Shown here one piece after another: positions 7,446 to 17,200 of a stretch of 41,778 bases of DNA. A program made the translations under genes and the position numbers. The stretch is from Candidatus Thalassarchaeaceae archaeon (GTDB taxonomy: Archaea > Thermoplasmatota > Poseidoniia > Poseidoniales > Thalassarchaeaceae): contig JAJPRD010000003.1 in NCBI GenBank assembly GCA_023700255.1, positions 1 through 41,778 of the forward strand. Direction: 5' to 3'. The stretch's first letter is position 1. Every line of letters starts with the position of its first letter. The notes under the pieces are model-generated. The model searched no databases. It worked only from the letters and a program-made list of their open reading frames with translations, and was not told the origin of the DNA.

Positions 7446-9566
7446 ATGCGCAATGATAAAACAGAGAATGATGGGGCCGCAAAGTCGTTATTTTTAGCTG
7501 CTCTAATGATTGGAAGCGTTCTGGTTGGAAGCTTATTCTATGACTTTGAATCTGAGGGAGCGAATCTTGCTCCGATTATTGAGAGTGATATTCCAAGTAG
7601 TATCTTAATTGGGAGCATAGATAGTTTAGAAGTTTCTTTAGTCGATGAAGACATGAGTTCATTATCTATTGAGATTACATTAGATGGTATTGCCCTAAAT
7701 GTCATACCTAATTCTACTGGAATTATTTTAATTGATATTTCAGAGGTCAGTGTTGGCGCTCATGCATTGAAAATGGTTATAGTTGATTCATTAGGACAAG
7801 AGTCTAGATTATCTGCATCATTCATTATTCATTATCCATATGAAGATCCAACCGTTATGATTGTTGATACCAATGAAATCACAGTGACTCGAGGTGATAG
7901 TGCCTCATTATCTGGAACTTTGATACATCCACAACTCGACACCTGTGATTTGGGATGGTCAGATGGTGATGTTAGTGAATTTAGTTTAAATTTACCATTT
8001 GCTGATGATGGTAAATTTACATGGGGGCCCTCTGAAATCGAATCTAATGTCACAATATCGATATTAGGTACTTGTGGAACTTGGGAAGATTCTTCTGATT
8101 TAGAAAAGATATACATTAACGTAATTGAGCCAGTACAAGGATGTACTGATTCAGAAGCTAACAATTACAATAGCACTGCTACTGAAGATGATGGCAGTTG
8201 CGAATATGATGAAGAACCAGTGAATGGTTGTACTGATGAGTCTGCTAATAATTTTGATAGTGCTGCTACAGAAGATGATGGTAGTTGCGAGTATGATGAA
8301 GAACCAGTGAATGGTTGTACTGATGAGTCTGCTAATAATTTTGATAGTGCTGCTACAGAAGATGATGGTAGTTGCGAGTATGATGAATCAAACCCTGAAA
8401 CAGGGTCTTCTGCTTGGTGGTCTAAAACTTTAATCTGCGATGAAGAACAAGTACCAGTTGTTGATGATTACAGTACTGAACAACAAGATAATCATATGTG
8501 TGATCTAAGTTTTGTTATTGAAGATGCCAATATCACAATTAGTACTAATGGCTTACCTAACCATGATTTTGAATCATCTATTGGATGCTGTGCATCCGCT
8601 CAATCTAAGAGTTATACGATACCGTTGATACCTACTGATGATTCTAACTGTAATCCTACTGTTAGTTCCGATGGTTGTGTTATGGCGGCTATTAGAGGAA
8701 CAATTGCATTCACTGTTACAGGGGTTGCAATATATGGTCCAGAAGATGGACCTGGTGGAGATGCAGTTGCTTTAGAAGAAGGTGCATATGAACAAGAAGA
8801 AGGTGAACAACCTGTGGATCTTGGAATCTGCCATGGTCATTCAGGACCTGGTGGTGAATATCATTATCATGCTGATGCAAATTGTATACATTGGCATGCT
8901 GCTGAGGATGAAACAATGTATGATTATAATTTTAATTCTCAGAGGAATCTAAGTACACATTCAAAGATTGTAGCCTTTGCATTTGATGGCTATTCAATCT
9001 ACGGATACACCGGATGGAATGATGGTGGAGAGGTTGTTGAAATGACCTCTTCGTATCAGCTTAAGGATGGAGAAGATGGATCAGGTGGTATTGATGACTA
9101 CGAATATATCCAAGGACTTGGAACACTCGATGCTTGTAATGGGATATTTAGTGCAACTCCTGACTGGCCTGAAGGAATTTATCATTATCATACAACTATG
9201 GTTAATGGAGATGGTGGAATTGGTTTCCCTTACTTCATCAATTGTTATGCAGGAGAATTACCTTCTGATGATGGTGGAGATGATGCAGATGATCCATGTG
9301 CAGGTCATGGTGAAACGTGGGGTCCTGGTATAGGACCTCCTCCAGATGATTGTAACCCTGGACCTCCTGGTGGGCAGTCTTCAGAAAATGGTCTTATTGC
9401 TACACCTTGGTTTTCAAATCCTCCGAATAGCGGAATGATTTTGCTATCATTATTAGTATTAGCAACTATTATTGGATACTTTTCTAGAGAATCGGCATCC
9501 GGCTCAATCGTTCTAAATCTGGTTGATAAAGTTCGCGGATATCGTCCAACCCTAGAACTAGCATAG
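7446..9566 (+). CDS. YHYH-domain surface protein with GCTD repeats
   Basis: The product has 706 residues. An N-terminal hydrophobic segment (about 15-30) is followed by Ig-like beta regions. Three Cys-containing repeats (about 230-312) have the pattern GCTDExAxNxxxxATEDDGSCEY, and the last two are identical even in DNA. A YHYH domain (about 340-620) shows the motifs GGEYHYHADANCIHWH and GIYHYHTTMVNGDGG, which gave the family its name. A membrane helix follows (ILLSLLVLATIIGYFS, about 658-675), then a short tail. YHYH proteins are secreted and His-rich and have no assigned biochemical role; metal binding is plausible. The last 83 bp are antisense to the 3' end of pheS, so the C-terminal tail is written in the opposite strand of a conserved tRNA synthetase gene. 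It may have lost an earlier stop. It lies immediately downstream of two SCO1 genes but seems to have its own promoter. Confidence 0.87.
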   Translation: MRNDKTENDGAAKSLFLAALMIGSVLVGSLFYDFESEGANLAPIIESDIPSSILIGSIDSLEVSLVDEDMSSLSIEITLDGIALNVIPNSTGIILIDISEVSVGAHALKMVIVDSLGQESRLSASFIIHYPYEDPTVMIVDTNEITVTRGDSASLSGTLIHPQLDTCDLGWSDGDVSEFSLNLPFADDGKFTWGPSEIESNVTISILGTCGTWEDSSDLEKIYINVIEPVQGCTDSEANNYNSTATEDDGSCEYDEEPVNGCTDESANNFDSAATEDDGSCEYDEEPVNGCTDESANNFDSAATEDDGSCEYDESNPETGSSAWWSKTLICDEEQVPVVDDYSTEQQDNHMCDLSFVIEDANITISTNGLPNHDFESSIGCCASAQSKSYTIPLIPTDDSNCNPTVSSDGCVMAAIRGTIAFTVTGVAIYGPEDGPGGDAVALEEGAYEQEEGEQPVDLGICHGHSGPGGEYHYHADANCIHWHAAEDETMYDYNFNSQRNLSTHSKIVAFAFDGYSIYGYTGWNDGGEVVEMTSSYQLKDGEDGSGGIDDYEYIQGLGTLDACNGIFSATPDWPEGIYHYHTTMVNGDGGIGFPYFINCYAGELPSDDGGDDADDPCAGHGETWGPGIGPPPDDCNPGPPGGQSSENGLIATPWFSNPPNSGMILLSLLVLATIIGYFSRESASGSIVLNLVDKVRGYRPTLELA
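8211..8384 (+). repeat. Perfect tandem duplication, 2 x 87 bp
   Basis: Two adjacent 87-bp units (8211-8297 and 8298-8384) are identical base for base and encode two copies of a 29-residue repeat (EEPVNGCTDESANNFDSAAT...). A third, diverged copy lies just upstream (about 8139-8210). Perfect identity suggests very recent expansion or ongoing gene conversion or slippage. Confidence 0.95.
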
Positions 9567-10977
9567 CTAGACGTTCTAGACCCATACCCCAAGCACATAC
9601 TGGCCATTCACTACCTAGTGGTTCTGTAACTTCTGGACGGAATATACCCGCTCCTCCTAATTCTAGCCATTTGCCACGCCAGTAAACTTCTACCTCTACA
9701 CTAGGTTCTGTATATGGGAAATATGCAGGTCTAACACGGACGTCTGGATAACCCATTTTTGTATAGAATGTTTTGAGTGTAGATATTAACATTGGAAGAC
9801 TTGCATTAGGTTCATGAATTATACCTTCAATTTGGTGAAACTCCGGTAAATGTGTTCGATCTATTGTTTCTTGTCTAAATACCCGGCCTATGCCGAATAC
9901 CCTACATGGCTCTTTTGGATTTTCAGAAATATGTTTAACTGTATTTACAGTAGTATGTGTTCTGAGGAGCCCTTTTTTTGATTCTTCTTTATCAAACTTA
10001 GCACCCCAACCTAGACTTCCAGTATCATGACCATTTTCATGTACCGATGCCCAAAGGTCAAGCATATCTTCAGAAACATCGATTTTTTCTGGTTCTTCTA
10101 GGTAGAAGGTATCTTGCATAGTCCTTGCTGGATGTGATTGAGGAATGTATAGTGCATCCATATTCCATCCTGCTGATTGTACATAATCTCCTTCAATCTC
10201 GGAGAATCCCATTTCAAGGAATACCGAGCGTATTCTTTCAATTAGTGATTGCATTGGATGAGGTCTTCCACCCATTGGTATCGGAGTGTCAGCGTTAATA
10301 TCAAACTCCTTATATTGTGCATTTTCCCATCCTTCATTCTGTAAGAACTCTGGAGTTATTTCTCCAACTAACTCAACTTCTTCTAAATATGAATCGTCTA
10401 GATCAATACCTAATTGTGTTAATTTCCATTCTCGAATCACATTTTCTTCAATATTTATCAGATTTTTTCTCCCTTTAAAATGGGTGAACATTTCCTTATC
10501 TAAATCATTCAAATTCATTTTTTTATCTAATAATTGATTAATGAAGCTAGTTCTCTCACTGATTTTACTTTCAATATCTTCTTTATTTTCAAATACAAAA
10601 GTTCCTTTTTCAATTGAAACTCCTATGGATTTTAGTAAACCAACACCAGGACCTACCTCGTATCTCTCAAATCCAGCATCAAATAATCCTTTCATAGTTC
10701 TATTAGATTCTGATTGTTGACATATCCAACTCCATAATCTGAATTCAAGTAAACCATTTTTTAGAGCTTTCTTCCCCTCATTTCCTAATGATATATTTTC
10801 ATCATTTTTCTCTATTATTTCGACTAATCCCTCTTCTGAGAGGGCCATTCCTGAACCAGCCACGTGAACTTGGTCTTTCCATTGAGTAGCTTCCAACAAT
10901 TCGTCTAATAACCAAACATGGTTTTGCTTAGTACGCATAGCCCTAAGCATATTCTTCTCGTTATTTCCGAGTGTCAT
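9484..10977 (-). CDS. pheS: Phenylalanine--tRNA ligase alpha subunit
   Basis: The product has 497 residues, the normal size for the archaeal/eukaryotic-type alpha subunit. It charges tRNA-Phe with phenylalanine as an alpha2beta2 enzyme in the cytosol. The N-terminal half (1-200) has the winged-helix DNA/RNA-binding layout of this type. The class II catalytic core follows. Motif 2 is visible in EPCRVFGIGRVFRQETIDRTHLPEF, the Phe pocket region in FPYTEPSVEVEVYW, and motif 3 in GLERLAMLVLGLDDIRELY near the C-terminus. The pheT gene for the beta subunit is not in the window. The 3' end overlaps the YHYH gene in antisense by 83 bp. The start is a clear ATG at 10977 (minus strand). Confidence 0.97.
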   Translation of the reverse strand: MTLGNNEKNMLRAMRTKQNHVWLLDELLEATQWKDQVHVAGSGMALSEEGLVEIIEKNDENISLGNEGKKALKNGLLEFRLWSWICQQSESNRTMKGLFDAGFERYEVGPGVGLLKSIGVSIEKGTFVFENKEDIESKISERTSFINQLLDKKMNLNDLDKEMFTHFKGRKNLINIEENVIREWKLTQLGIDLDDSYLEEVELVGEITPEFLQNEGWENAQYKEFDINADTPIPMGGRPHPMQSLIERIRSVFLEMGFSEIEGDYVQSAGWNMDALYIPQSHPARTMQDTFYLEEPEKIDVSEDMLDLWASVHENGHDTGSLGWGAKFDKEESKKGLLRTHTTVNTVKHISENPKEPCRVFGIGRVFRQETIDRTHLPEFHQIEGIIHEPNASLPMLISTLKTFYTKMGYPDVRVRPAYFPYTEPSVEVEVYWRGKWLELGGAGIFRPEVTEPLGSEWPVCAWGMGLERLAMLVLGLDDIRELYQPDLERLSRMPIL

Positions 10978-11039
10978 GACTTTTCCTCAACAGTATCGTA
11001 TGAGTGTTTACTCTTGACGCTTACTTATCCAAGTTGAGT

Positions 11040-11462
11040 TTACTCTTCCTCTTCATGCCAAAGCAATACTAAACATTTAGGACAGGTAAATGACTTAGGT
11101 TTAGTTCCCTCTTCCCAAAACAAATTAGCACATTTACCGCATAGTATTGATGTTCTAATAGGTTCAATAAGAGTAGTGTCTACTCTATACATCACCCTTC
11201 CTGAGTCTGGCATTTTCGAGTGATCTGGTTCCCATTCTGCAATTATTTTCGGATCAATTTTTTCTTCATCTTTGTATAATAATCCTATGATTAATAATAC
11301 TAGTCCTAAGACTGCAACTGGCGCCGCTAATGAAAGTACTAATGTTGATGCGCCCGAAGTGAACATCAAAAGGCTACCAAATAATATGCACAACCATCCT
11401 GAGAATACTATGTTTAATTTCATATGGTTTTGCCGAGGGTTACTATAGTCCTCCTCATCCAT
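11040..11462 (-). CDS. Small membrane protein with C-terminal zinc ribbon
   Basis: The product has 140 residues from the ATG at 11462. Two adjacent membrane helices (about residues 14-58, LNIVFSGWLCILFGSLLMF and an Ala/Leu/Val-rich second helix) are followed by a soluble tail. The tail ends in two CxxC pairs (CGKC ... CPKC), a zinc-ribbon fold, and closes with HEEEE. The reading frame runs upstream into the tRNA-Thr gene to 11585, which cannot be real coding sequence. A TTG at 11531 is a possible alternative start and would add 23 fairly protein-like residues. The downstream neighbour on the same strand is pheS, 62 bp away. I do not recognise the family. Similar short membrane plus zinc-ribbon proteins are frequent in marine archaea and their role is unknown. 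Confidence 0.7.
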   Translation of the reverse strand: MDEEDYSNPRQNHMKLNIVFSGWLCILFGSLLMFTSGASTLVLSLAAPVAVLGLVLLIIGLLYKDEEKIDPKIIAEWEPDHSKMPDSGRVMYRVDTTLIEPIRTSILCGKCANLFWEEGTKPKSFTCPKCLVLLWHEEEE

Positions 11463-11557
11463 GACTCTCCGTACGTGGTTTAGTGCATCAATACACCGGA
11501 TAATCTCATCTCTCAGAGGTGTAGGGTTCAAATGCCAAACGCCGTCGCCCGGGATAA

Positions 11558-11634
11558 GCCTCAGTAGCTCAGCTTGGTAGAGCATCTGATTTGTAATCAG
11601 ATGGCCGGGAGTTCAAATCTCCTCTGGGGCTCCA
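11558..11634 (+). tRNA. tRNA-Thr (anticodon TGT)
   Basis: Full cloverleaf. The acceptor is GCCTCAG with CTGGGGC, the anticodon stem TCTGA/TCAGA closes the loop TTTGTAA (anticodon TGT), and the T-arm is GGGAG-TTCAAAT-CTCCT. The discriminator is T and CCA is encoded at 11632-11634. No intron is present. It lies between the divergent zinc-ribbon gene and folD. Confidence 0.97.
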
Positions 11635-11701
11635 TTCTATTTTTTATTATGATAGAAACTCTTCCGTCAATGTGAAGTGCCCAGTGCCTTTCGTATGGCA
11701 T

Positions 11702-12580
11702 ATGGCTGCGACAATTTTAGATGGTCGGGAACTTGGTCGTACGATTGAAAAAGATTTGATGTCTCGAATCGATAATCTCAAAGGAAGAGGGTTACATCCT
11801 CATTTAGCAGTTGTAATTGTTGGAGATGACCCTGCTAGTCATGTATATGTAAGAAATAAAGAAATGGCTTGTGAGCGTTGTGGAATTAAGAGTACACGCA
11901 TTGATTTAGATAGTTCAGTTACAGAAATCGAGATATTAAAAGTTGTTGAAATGCTTAATTTAGATGATTCAGTCAATGGTATATTAGTCCAGAGTCCTTT
12001 ACCCAAAGGTATCGACGAGTCTCTGATAATAGATGCTATAAATCCTCAAAAAGATGTAGATGGATTCCATAATGTTAACTTAGGAAAATTAGTTCAAGGA
12101 AATACCTCTGGTCTTCTACCATGCACTCCTGCAGGTATAATGAAGATTCTTGAATTCTCTGATTTTGAAACATCGGGAAAAAATGCCTTAGTAATTGGGC
12201 GCTCGCGGATAGTTGGAATGCCGCTTTCCATACTTTTAGCCCAAAGAGGTATTGATGCAACAGTAACCATCGCTCATTCTCGTACGAAAAATTTAGCAGA
12301 AATTTGTCGTCAAGCAGATTTAGTAGTAGCGGCTATAGGGCGCGCAGAATTTGTTAAACCAGAGTGGATAAAACCTGGCGCCATGGTAATAGATGTAGGA
12401 ATTAATCGTATACCAGATTCGACACGTAAAAGTGGTTCTCGTTTAACAGGTGATGTAGATCCAGATGTAATGGATATAGCAGGTTGGATGACTCCCGTAC
12501 CAGGCGGTGTTGGTCCTATGACTATAGCGATGTTAATGTCTAACACAGTTATGGGAACTGAGCTTTTTTCTAATATTTAA
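11702..12580 (+). CDS. folD: Bifunctional methylenetetrahydrofolate dehydrogenase / methenyltetrahydrofolate cyclohydrolase
   Basis: The product has 292 residues from the ATG at 11702, which gives the usual FolD N-terminus MAATILDGRELG; an upstream in-frame start at 11672 is disfavoured. It interconverts 5,10-methylene-, 5,10-methenyl- and 10-formyl-tetrahydrofolate using NADP, supplying formyl groups for purine synthesis. Diagnostic motifs in order are YVRNKEMACERCGI (the catalytic Lys of the Y-x3-K motif), GILVQSPLPKGIDE, PQKDVDGFHNVNLGKL, PCTPAGIMKIL, the nucleotide-binding GRSRIVGMPLSILLAQR, and the C-terminal TPVPGGVGPMTIAMLM. All key residues are present. purC follows on the same strand after 64 bp, a sensible pathway pairing. 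tRNA-Thr lies 67 bp upstream. Confidence 0.98.
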   Translation: MAATILDGRELGRTIEKDLMSRIDNLKGRGLHPHLAVVIVGDDPASHVYVRNKEMACERCGIKSTRIDLDSSVTEIEILKVVEMLNLDDSVNGILVQSPLPKGIDESLIIDAINPQKDVDGFHNVNLGKLVQGNTSGLLPCTPAGIMKILEFSDFETSGKNALVIGRSRIVGMPLSILLAQRGIDATVTIAHSRTKNLAEICRQADLVVAAIGRAEFVKPEWIKPGAMVIDVGINRIPDSTRKSGSRLTGDVDPDVMDIAGWMTPVPGGVGPMTIAMLMSNTVMGTELFSNI

Positions 12581-12644
12581 TTGACTATACTGTCAGATTT
12601 ATCCTTAGTAATCTTCATTGAGTTAATGCGTTCGAATTAGTTTT

Positions 12645-13556
12645 ATGGTTGAGATGCTATACCAGGGTAAAGTAAAGCAAGTTTGGAGTACAGAGGACCC
12701 AGATATAATTGAATTTAGGTATACTAATCAGATTAGTGTATTCGATCAGATAATTCCAAGTTTAATCCCTCGTAAAGGTGAATCTCTTAATCGAACCTCT
12801 TGCTACTGGTTCAATCTTGTAGAAAATGCAGGGATTTGTGAAACTCATGTAATCGAGATGAATGCTCCAGATAGAGTTCGAGCACGTAGATTTGACGTAG
12901 TTAGGGAACCTGGAGCAATTTCAAAGGATAGAGAAAATGTATTCGTTCCTTTAGAAGTAATTTGCAGGCATTATCTTGCAGGTTCAGGTTGGAGAAGGTA
13001 TCAACGAGGTGATGCTCCAGCAGAAGAATTTGGTTTCGATCCTGGAACAGTGCTTGAAGAAGGTGTGAAATTACCGTCTCCTTACTTGGAAGTGTCTACG
13101 AAATTCGAAAAATTTGATAGATTATTAGACAGGGAGGAAGCATTAGAAATTTCTAATTTAACTTCCGAAGAGTTTGACTCAATAATGGATATTGCAATTG
13201 AAGTCGATAAAATAATTGAATCCGAGGCTGGTAAAAGAGGCCTAATACACGTAGATGGAAAGAAAGAATTCGCATTAGGTAAAAATAGAGTTCCTGTATT
13301 AGTTGATTCTTTTGGAACTTTAGATGAAGATCGTTGGTGGGATTCTGAGAAGTATGCTGAAGGAGAAATAGTCCAGCTCTCCAAAGAATTTGTACGTAGT
13401 TACTATCTTGGAACAGGGCATCATGAAAAGTTATACCAAGCAAGAACTAATGATTCAGAAGAACCACCAATTCCTGCATTACCTCAAGAAGTAATAGATC
13501 AAACAGCCGAACTTTATTCGACAATGTTTACAAGACTTACTGGTCAAGAATTCTAG
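12645..13556 (+). CDS. purC: Phosphoribosylaminoimidazole-succinocarboxamide synthase
   Basis: The product has 303 residues. It joins CAIR and aspartate using ATP in de novo purine synthesis. Typical SAICAR synthetase motifs are visible: the N-terminal LYQGKVKQVW glycine/lysine loop, RYTNQISVFD, the LAGSGWRRYQRGD strand region, the Pro-rich LPSPYLEVSTKFEKFDR, the metal/ATP-site segment LIHVDGKKEFALG, and VDSFGTLDEDRWW. The length fits the larger (yeast-like) branch rather than the ~240-residue bacterial branch. The gene ends two bases before the stop of the convergent unknown gene on the other strand. It probably belongs with folD upstream. Confidence 0.97.
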   Translation: MVEMLYQGKVKQVWSTEDPDIIEFRYTNQISVFDQIIPSLIPRKGESLNRTSCYWFNLVENAGICETHVIEMNAPDRVRARRFDVVREPGAISKDRENVFVPLEVICRHYLAGSGWRRYQRGDAPAEEFGFDPGTVLEEGVKLPSPYLEVSTKFEKFDRLLDREEALEISNLTSEEFDSIMDIAIEVDKIIESEAGKRGLIHVDGKKEFALGKNRVPVLVDSFGTLDEDRWWDSEKYAEGEIVQLSKEFVRSYYLGTGHHEKLYQARTNDSEEPPIPALPQEVIDQTAELYSTMFTRLTGQEF

Positions 13557-13558
13557 AT

Positions 13559-14185
13559 TTATTGATGTTTACGCATCATTATACCGCATTTTCTTCTTTC
13601 AGCAGCTTTCAGTAATGTTAGAAGATGTCTTAGGGAATCTCGGACTCCTCCATCAATTGTCTCATTTGATTTTATGTTCCACTTGTCACCACGAATTGAA
13701 ATAAGTAATTGTTCCACTTCGTCATGGTTTAGCCAACCCAATAATTCCATTCCTGCAATTCCTTTATTGAATCCTTCTTCGCCTAAATTTTCTGGTGCGA
13801 ACCCATTGGTAAGCTTGATTAATAATTCGTGGAGATCCATTTCACCTTCTTTTTCTCTAGTGAATTCTAAAATGTACTCTATTGCATTACCACTATCGCT
13901 TGGAAATCTACCAATCCTATTTCTTGCAAGGCCGTTATCTAGAGGGATTGGTGTTCCTCCATCTTTATTCCAATCTAGAGCGGATAAAAATAGCATAGTT
14001 GCATGATCATAGGGTGATTCTTTTCCTTCTTTCAAAGAATTGATCTCATTAGAGCTTATTGTAATTTTCTTTAATTCTTCATGGTCTCCACCTATAGATG
14101 AGAGTATTGGCTCGATAAGTGATAAAGGATCATGTATGATTGGATCAAATGTGTAAAATGCAGATGGTGGTATATACTCTCCCAT
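13559..14185 (-). CDS. Hypothetical soluble protein
   Basis: The product has 208 residues, starts at ATG 14185, and has no signal peptide or membrane helix. It is mixed alpha/beta, probably mainly helical in its C-terminal half, with acidic helices (EFTREKEGEMDLHELLIKL) and a basic end (KAAERRKCGIMMRKHQ). No catalytic or metal motif can be recognised. It lies 24 bp downstream of the giant surface-protein gene on the same strand, so the two may be co-transcribed. It is convergent with purC, two bases apart. I do not recognise the family. It could be a cytosolic partner of the surface protein, but that rests only on position. Confidence 0.7.
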   Translation of the reverse strand: MGEYIPPSAFYTFDPIIHDPLSLIEPILSSIGGDHEELKKITISSNEINSLKEGKESPYDHATMLFLSALDWNKDGGTPIPLDNGLARNRIGRFPSDSGNAIEYILEFTREKEGEMDLHELLIKLTNGFAPENLGEEGFNKGIAGMELLGWLNHDEVEQLLISIRGDKWNIKSNETIDGGVRDSLRHLLTLLKAAERRKCGIMMRKHQ

Positions 14186-14209
14186 AAATAGAACTCCAAT
14201 GTTTTACTA

Positions 14210-17200
14210 CTATAATTTTCCTAGACGCCTAAGTCTAAGTTCGAATTCATCTAGTTCTTCTTCAACTACATCATTAGTTGGCTTTAATTCATCTATTATT
14301 GGTTCAGAGGATTGTTCTTCTTCACTTCCTTCTATAGGTTGTTGGGCTTCATTTTTGATTATAATTTTCTTATTTGAGATATTTTGTTTTATTGCTTCCT
14401 CTGTAATTCTCATCATTTCTTTCCTTTCTCTATGGTTCTTTACAAGCCATGCCATGGTGATTGCTAATCCTATAATCAATGAAGCAGATAATAACCCTGT
14501 TTCTAAATCTTGGATACCATCATCATCTTCTCCTCCTCCTGTTAAAATTATTATGATCTGGTTATCGGTAGAATCGGATTCTATATCCCAAGGGAATGCA
14601 CAACTAAATTGTATGATTAATTCACTTCCATCTGCTAGAGGTGGCCTGTCTATTTTCGGTAAAAGGTAAACTCCCGATGGTTCAATGAGATGTGTTTCAA
14701 TATAATCATCTGAAGTGAGGATTAGTAAACAATCAGCATTACTTAGAAGATTCTGATTCTCCCTAATTGTAGTTATTTGTATTTCTTGGTTGCTCCCAGT
14801 CCCTATTAGCTCTATACCGGTCAGACCAATATTCCAATCGGTTCTCCTTATATCGAACTGTTTTTCGATACTTGTGAATTCAATCCCTCTTGAGTCAAGA
14901 GCTCTCAATATTAGCGATCTTTTCCCTGGTTTGGGATTCCAATCAATAGTTGAAAGGTTCATTTCATCTAATGACATATTATTTGCTAATGTCCCATATG
15001 ATGAGTCTAGTAACATTCCATTATCGTCTATTAGTAATAGTGTATAGTCAAAGGCTCCAGTTCCATTATTTATTGAGCAAGATGCGGTAATATCTCCTTG
15101 AATACCTGATAGTGTACAAATTCCATCTCTCAATAATGGTTGTGAGACATATGCAGTGTATACTAGTCCTTCATCTGAATTAATGGTTATTTCTCCATCT
15201 GAGATTGATTGAGAGGCAACCCATAACCAACCTCCTCTCTCATCCCAATTTAGTACTCCTTGACTGCCATCGATAACAATTGATTGAGAATTTGTTCCAT
15301 GTATTCTCAAGAGTACTTTGTCTTCACTAATTGCATTTATTATTGGTGATGTAGACCAAGAATATTTTTGTTGTGTGGTGTCAAGTAAGATTTCATCTAC
15401 ATTCCCCAATTCATCTATTGCTTCGATCTTAATTGTGTATACTTCTCCATTCCAGTTTGAACTTGGAATCACTTGTATTGGTAAACCTCTTATTTCACCA
15501 ACTGCTAAAACAACAGTTGTATCGCCTAATACAGTCCATCCAGATGGTAAACTTCTGACACTAAGGTTGATTGTAGTTGGTGCATTTCCTTCATTCAATA
15601 ATGTTGCATGAGGATATCCACCATCTGCGGATATAACCCATGGGCTTTCACCTACTAAATCGAACTGATGAATTACCGATACTCTCAATGGGACTATAGT
15701 TTCAGATAATGAGCCACCTTCTCTAAGACGGATATGTAACTCTACCGTCTTTCCATGTTGAGCATTTTCTGGTGGGATTATATTCAACGTCATAATCGCA
15801 CTTTCACCAGGTTCAAGGATTGGTAATTCATCAGGTGTTTCAACAATCCAGTTATTCGAACCATTCACATAAACGGTTGTGAAAGCTTTTGATGGTGAAT
15901 TCCCAAGTTGTACAATCTCGATATCTATAGAAGATCCTTCGGGATTTATTTCTAAATCTACCTGACTAGATATTGCATTCCATTTCTTTATCTGTGGAAC
16001 TTCTACATTGAACATGAAGGTCTCTACAACCTCACCCTTTGCAATAGCATCCACGGATATTTGCATAATTGAACCATTCCAAGAATTTTCTGGAATAAAC
16101 CAGTTTAACGAAAGATAGCCTGTTTGATTCACAGCGATATTCTCAATTGAGGTGCCAGATGCATTCCAGCCAATTGATGAATCAGAACCTGAATAAATGA
16201 TGTTGATCGATGTTTCAAGAGACATATTATCAACAAGATTACCTATGTTCTTTGCCTCTACTGTAATTTGATGTGTTTCACCCGGTTGAGAGATTATAGT
16301 ATTATTTTTAATATTTATTTCAGATTGGAAAGCATCAATCAACCATCTATGATCTTGCTTAGCTGATAGTACTAATATCTCAGAATCACTAACCTCTTGA
16401 TTCCCTTCAGATATCATTGTAATCATTATCTGAATAGGTGTAGTGGCAGGTGTGTCATCAGGCAATCTTACTATCACTGGAATAGTCTGTAGGCTCCCCG
16501 GTCCAAGTGTTACTTGTTCACTTGTAAATGATATAGTGACATCGAGATTTTCATTAATTCCTGAATCAATTATTAGTTCTGAACTTAATCTAAATGAGTC
16601 TATACCATTCCCTGGGTTTTCAAGTTTAATCATTACTAATATATCTTCTTCGACTTCAACTTCATGAGGTTGATCTAATGGGGATGTAATAGTTAAATCC
16701 GCACGATAGATTTGTAATACCTCTAATGAAAATTGTAGGTTATGGTCTGCTGATTGAGTACTTGAATCTGAAAACATATGGAATGATGGTGATGCGTCAG
16801 GAGGTAAATCAAGACTGATAGTTCCGTATACTCTCGAAGGTCCAGATCTAGTTAATATCAATATGTCATCAATAATTTCTAAGTCTCCAGATGCACTCCA
16901 AGACCAACCTGGGATTATCAATCCTGCATCAGACATTGACCATTCTAATTGGGTGTAGCCTACTGGCATATCTGCGGTAATATCCCAAGATAATACATTG
17001 TCTGGCACCGTTCTTTGGTGTACATCAGTAACTACTCCTGTTGCCATGAATGAAAGTTGAATTGTTTGGCAAACCCCCTCACTTACGCACATTTCTAGAG
17101 GTGTATTGACAGAGTCACCAAGGTTAGCCCCACTTGGCACCTGTAGTCTTGCTGTCAGATATATCATCTCATCTGGATCTAGTGTTAATGCCGATACTTG

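Noticed and set aside
8139-8384. CRISPR-like array
   Set aside because: The units are 87 bp, directly abutting and in-frame coding, with no spacers.
11463-11585. 5' extension of the zinc-ribbon membrane protein frame
   Set aside because: It runs into the tRNA-Thr gene (11558-11634) on the other strand. The ATG at 11462 is a better start, though TTG 11531 cannot be excluded.
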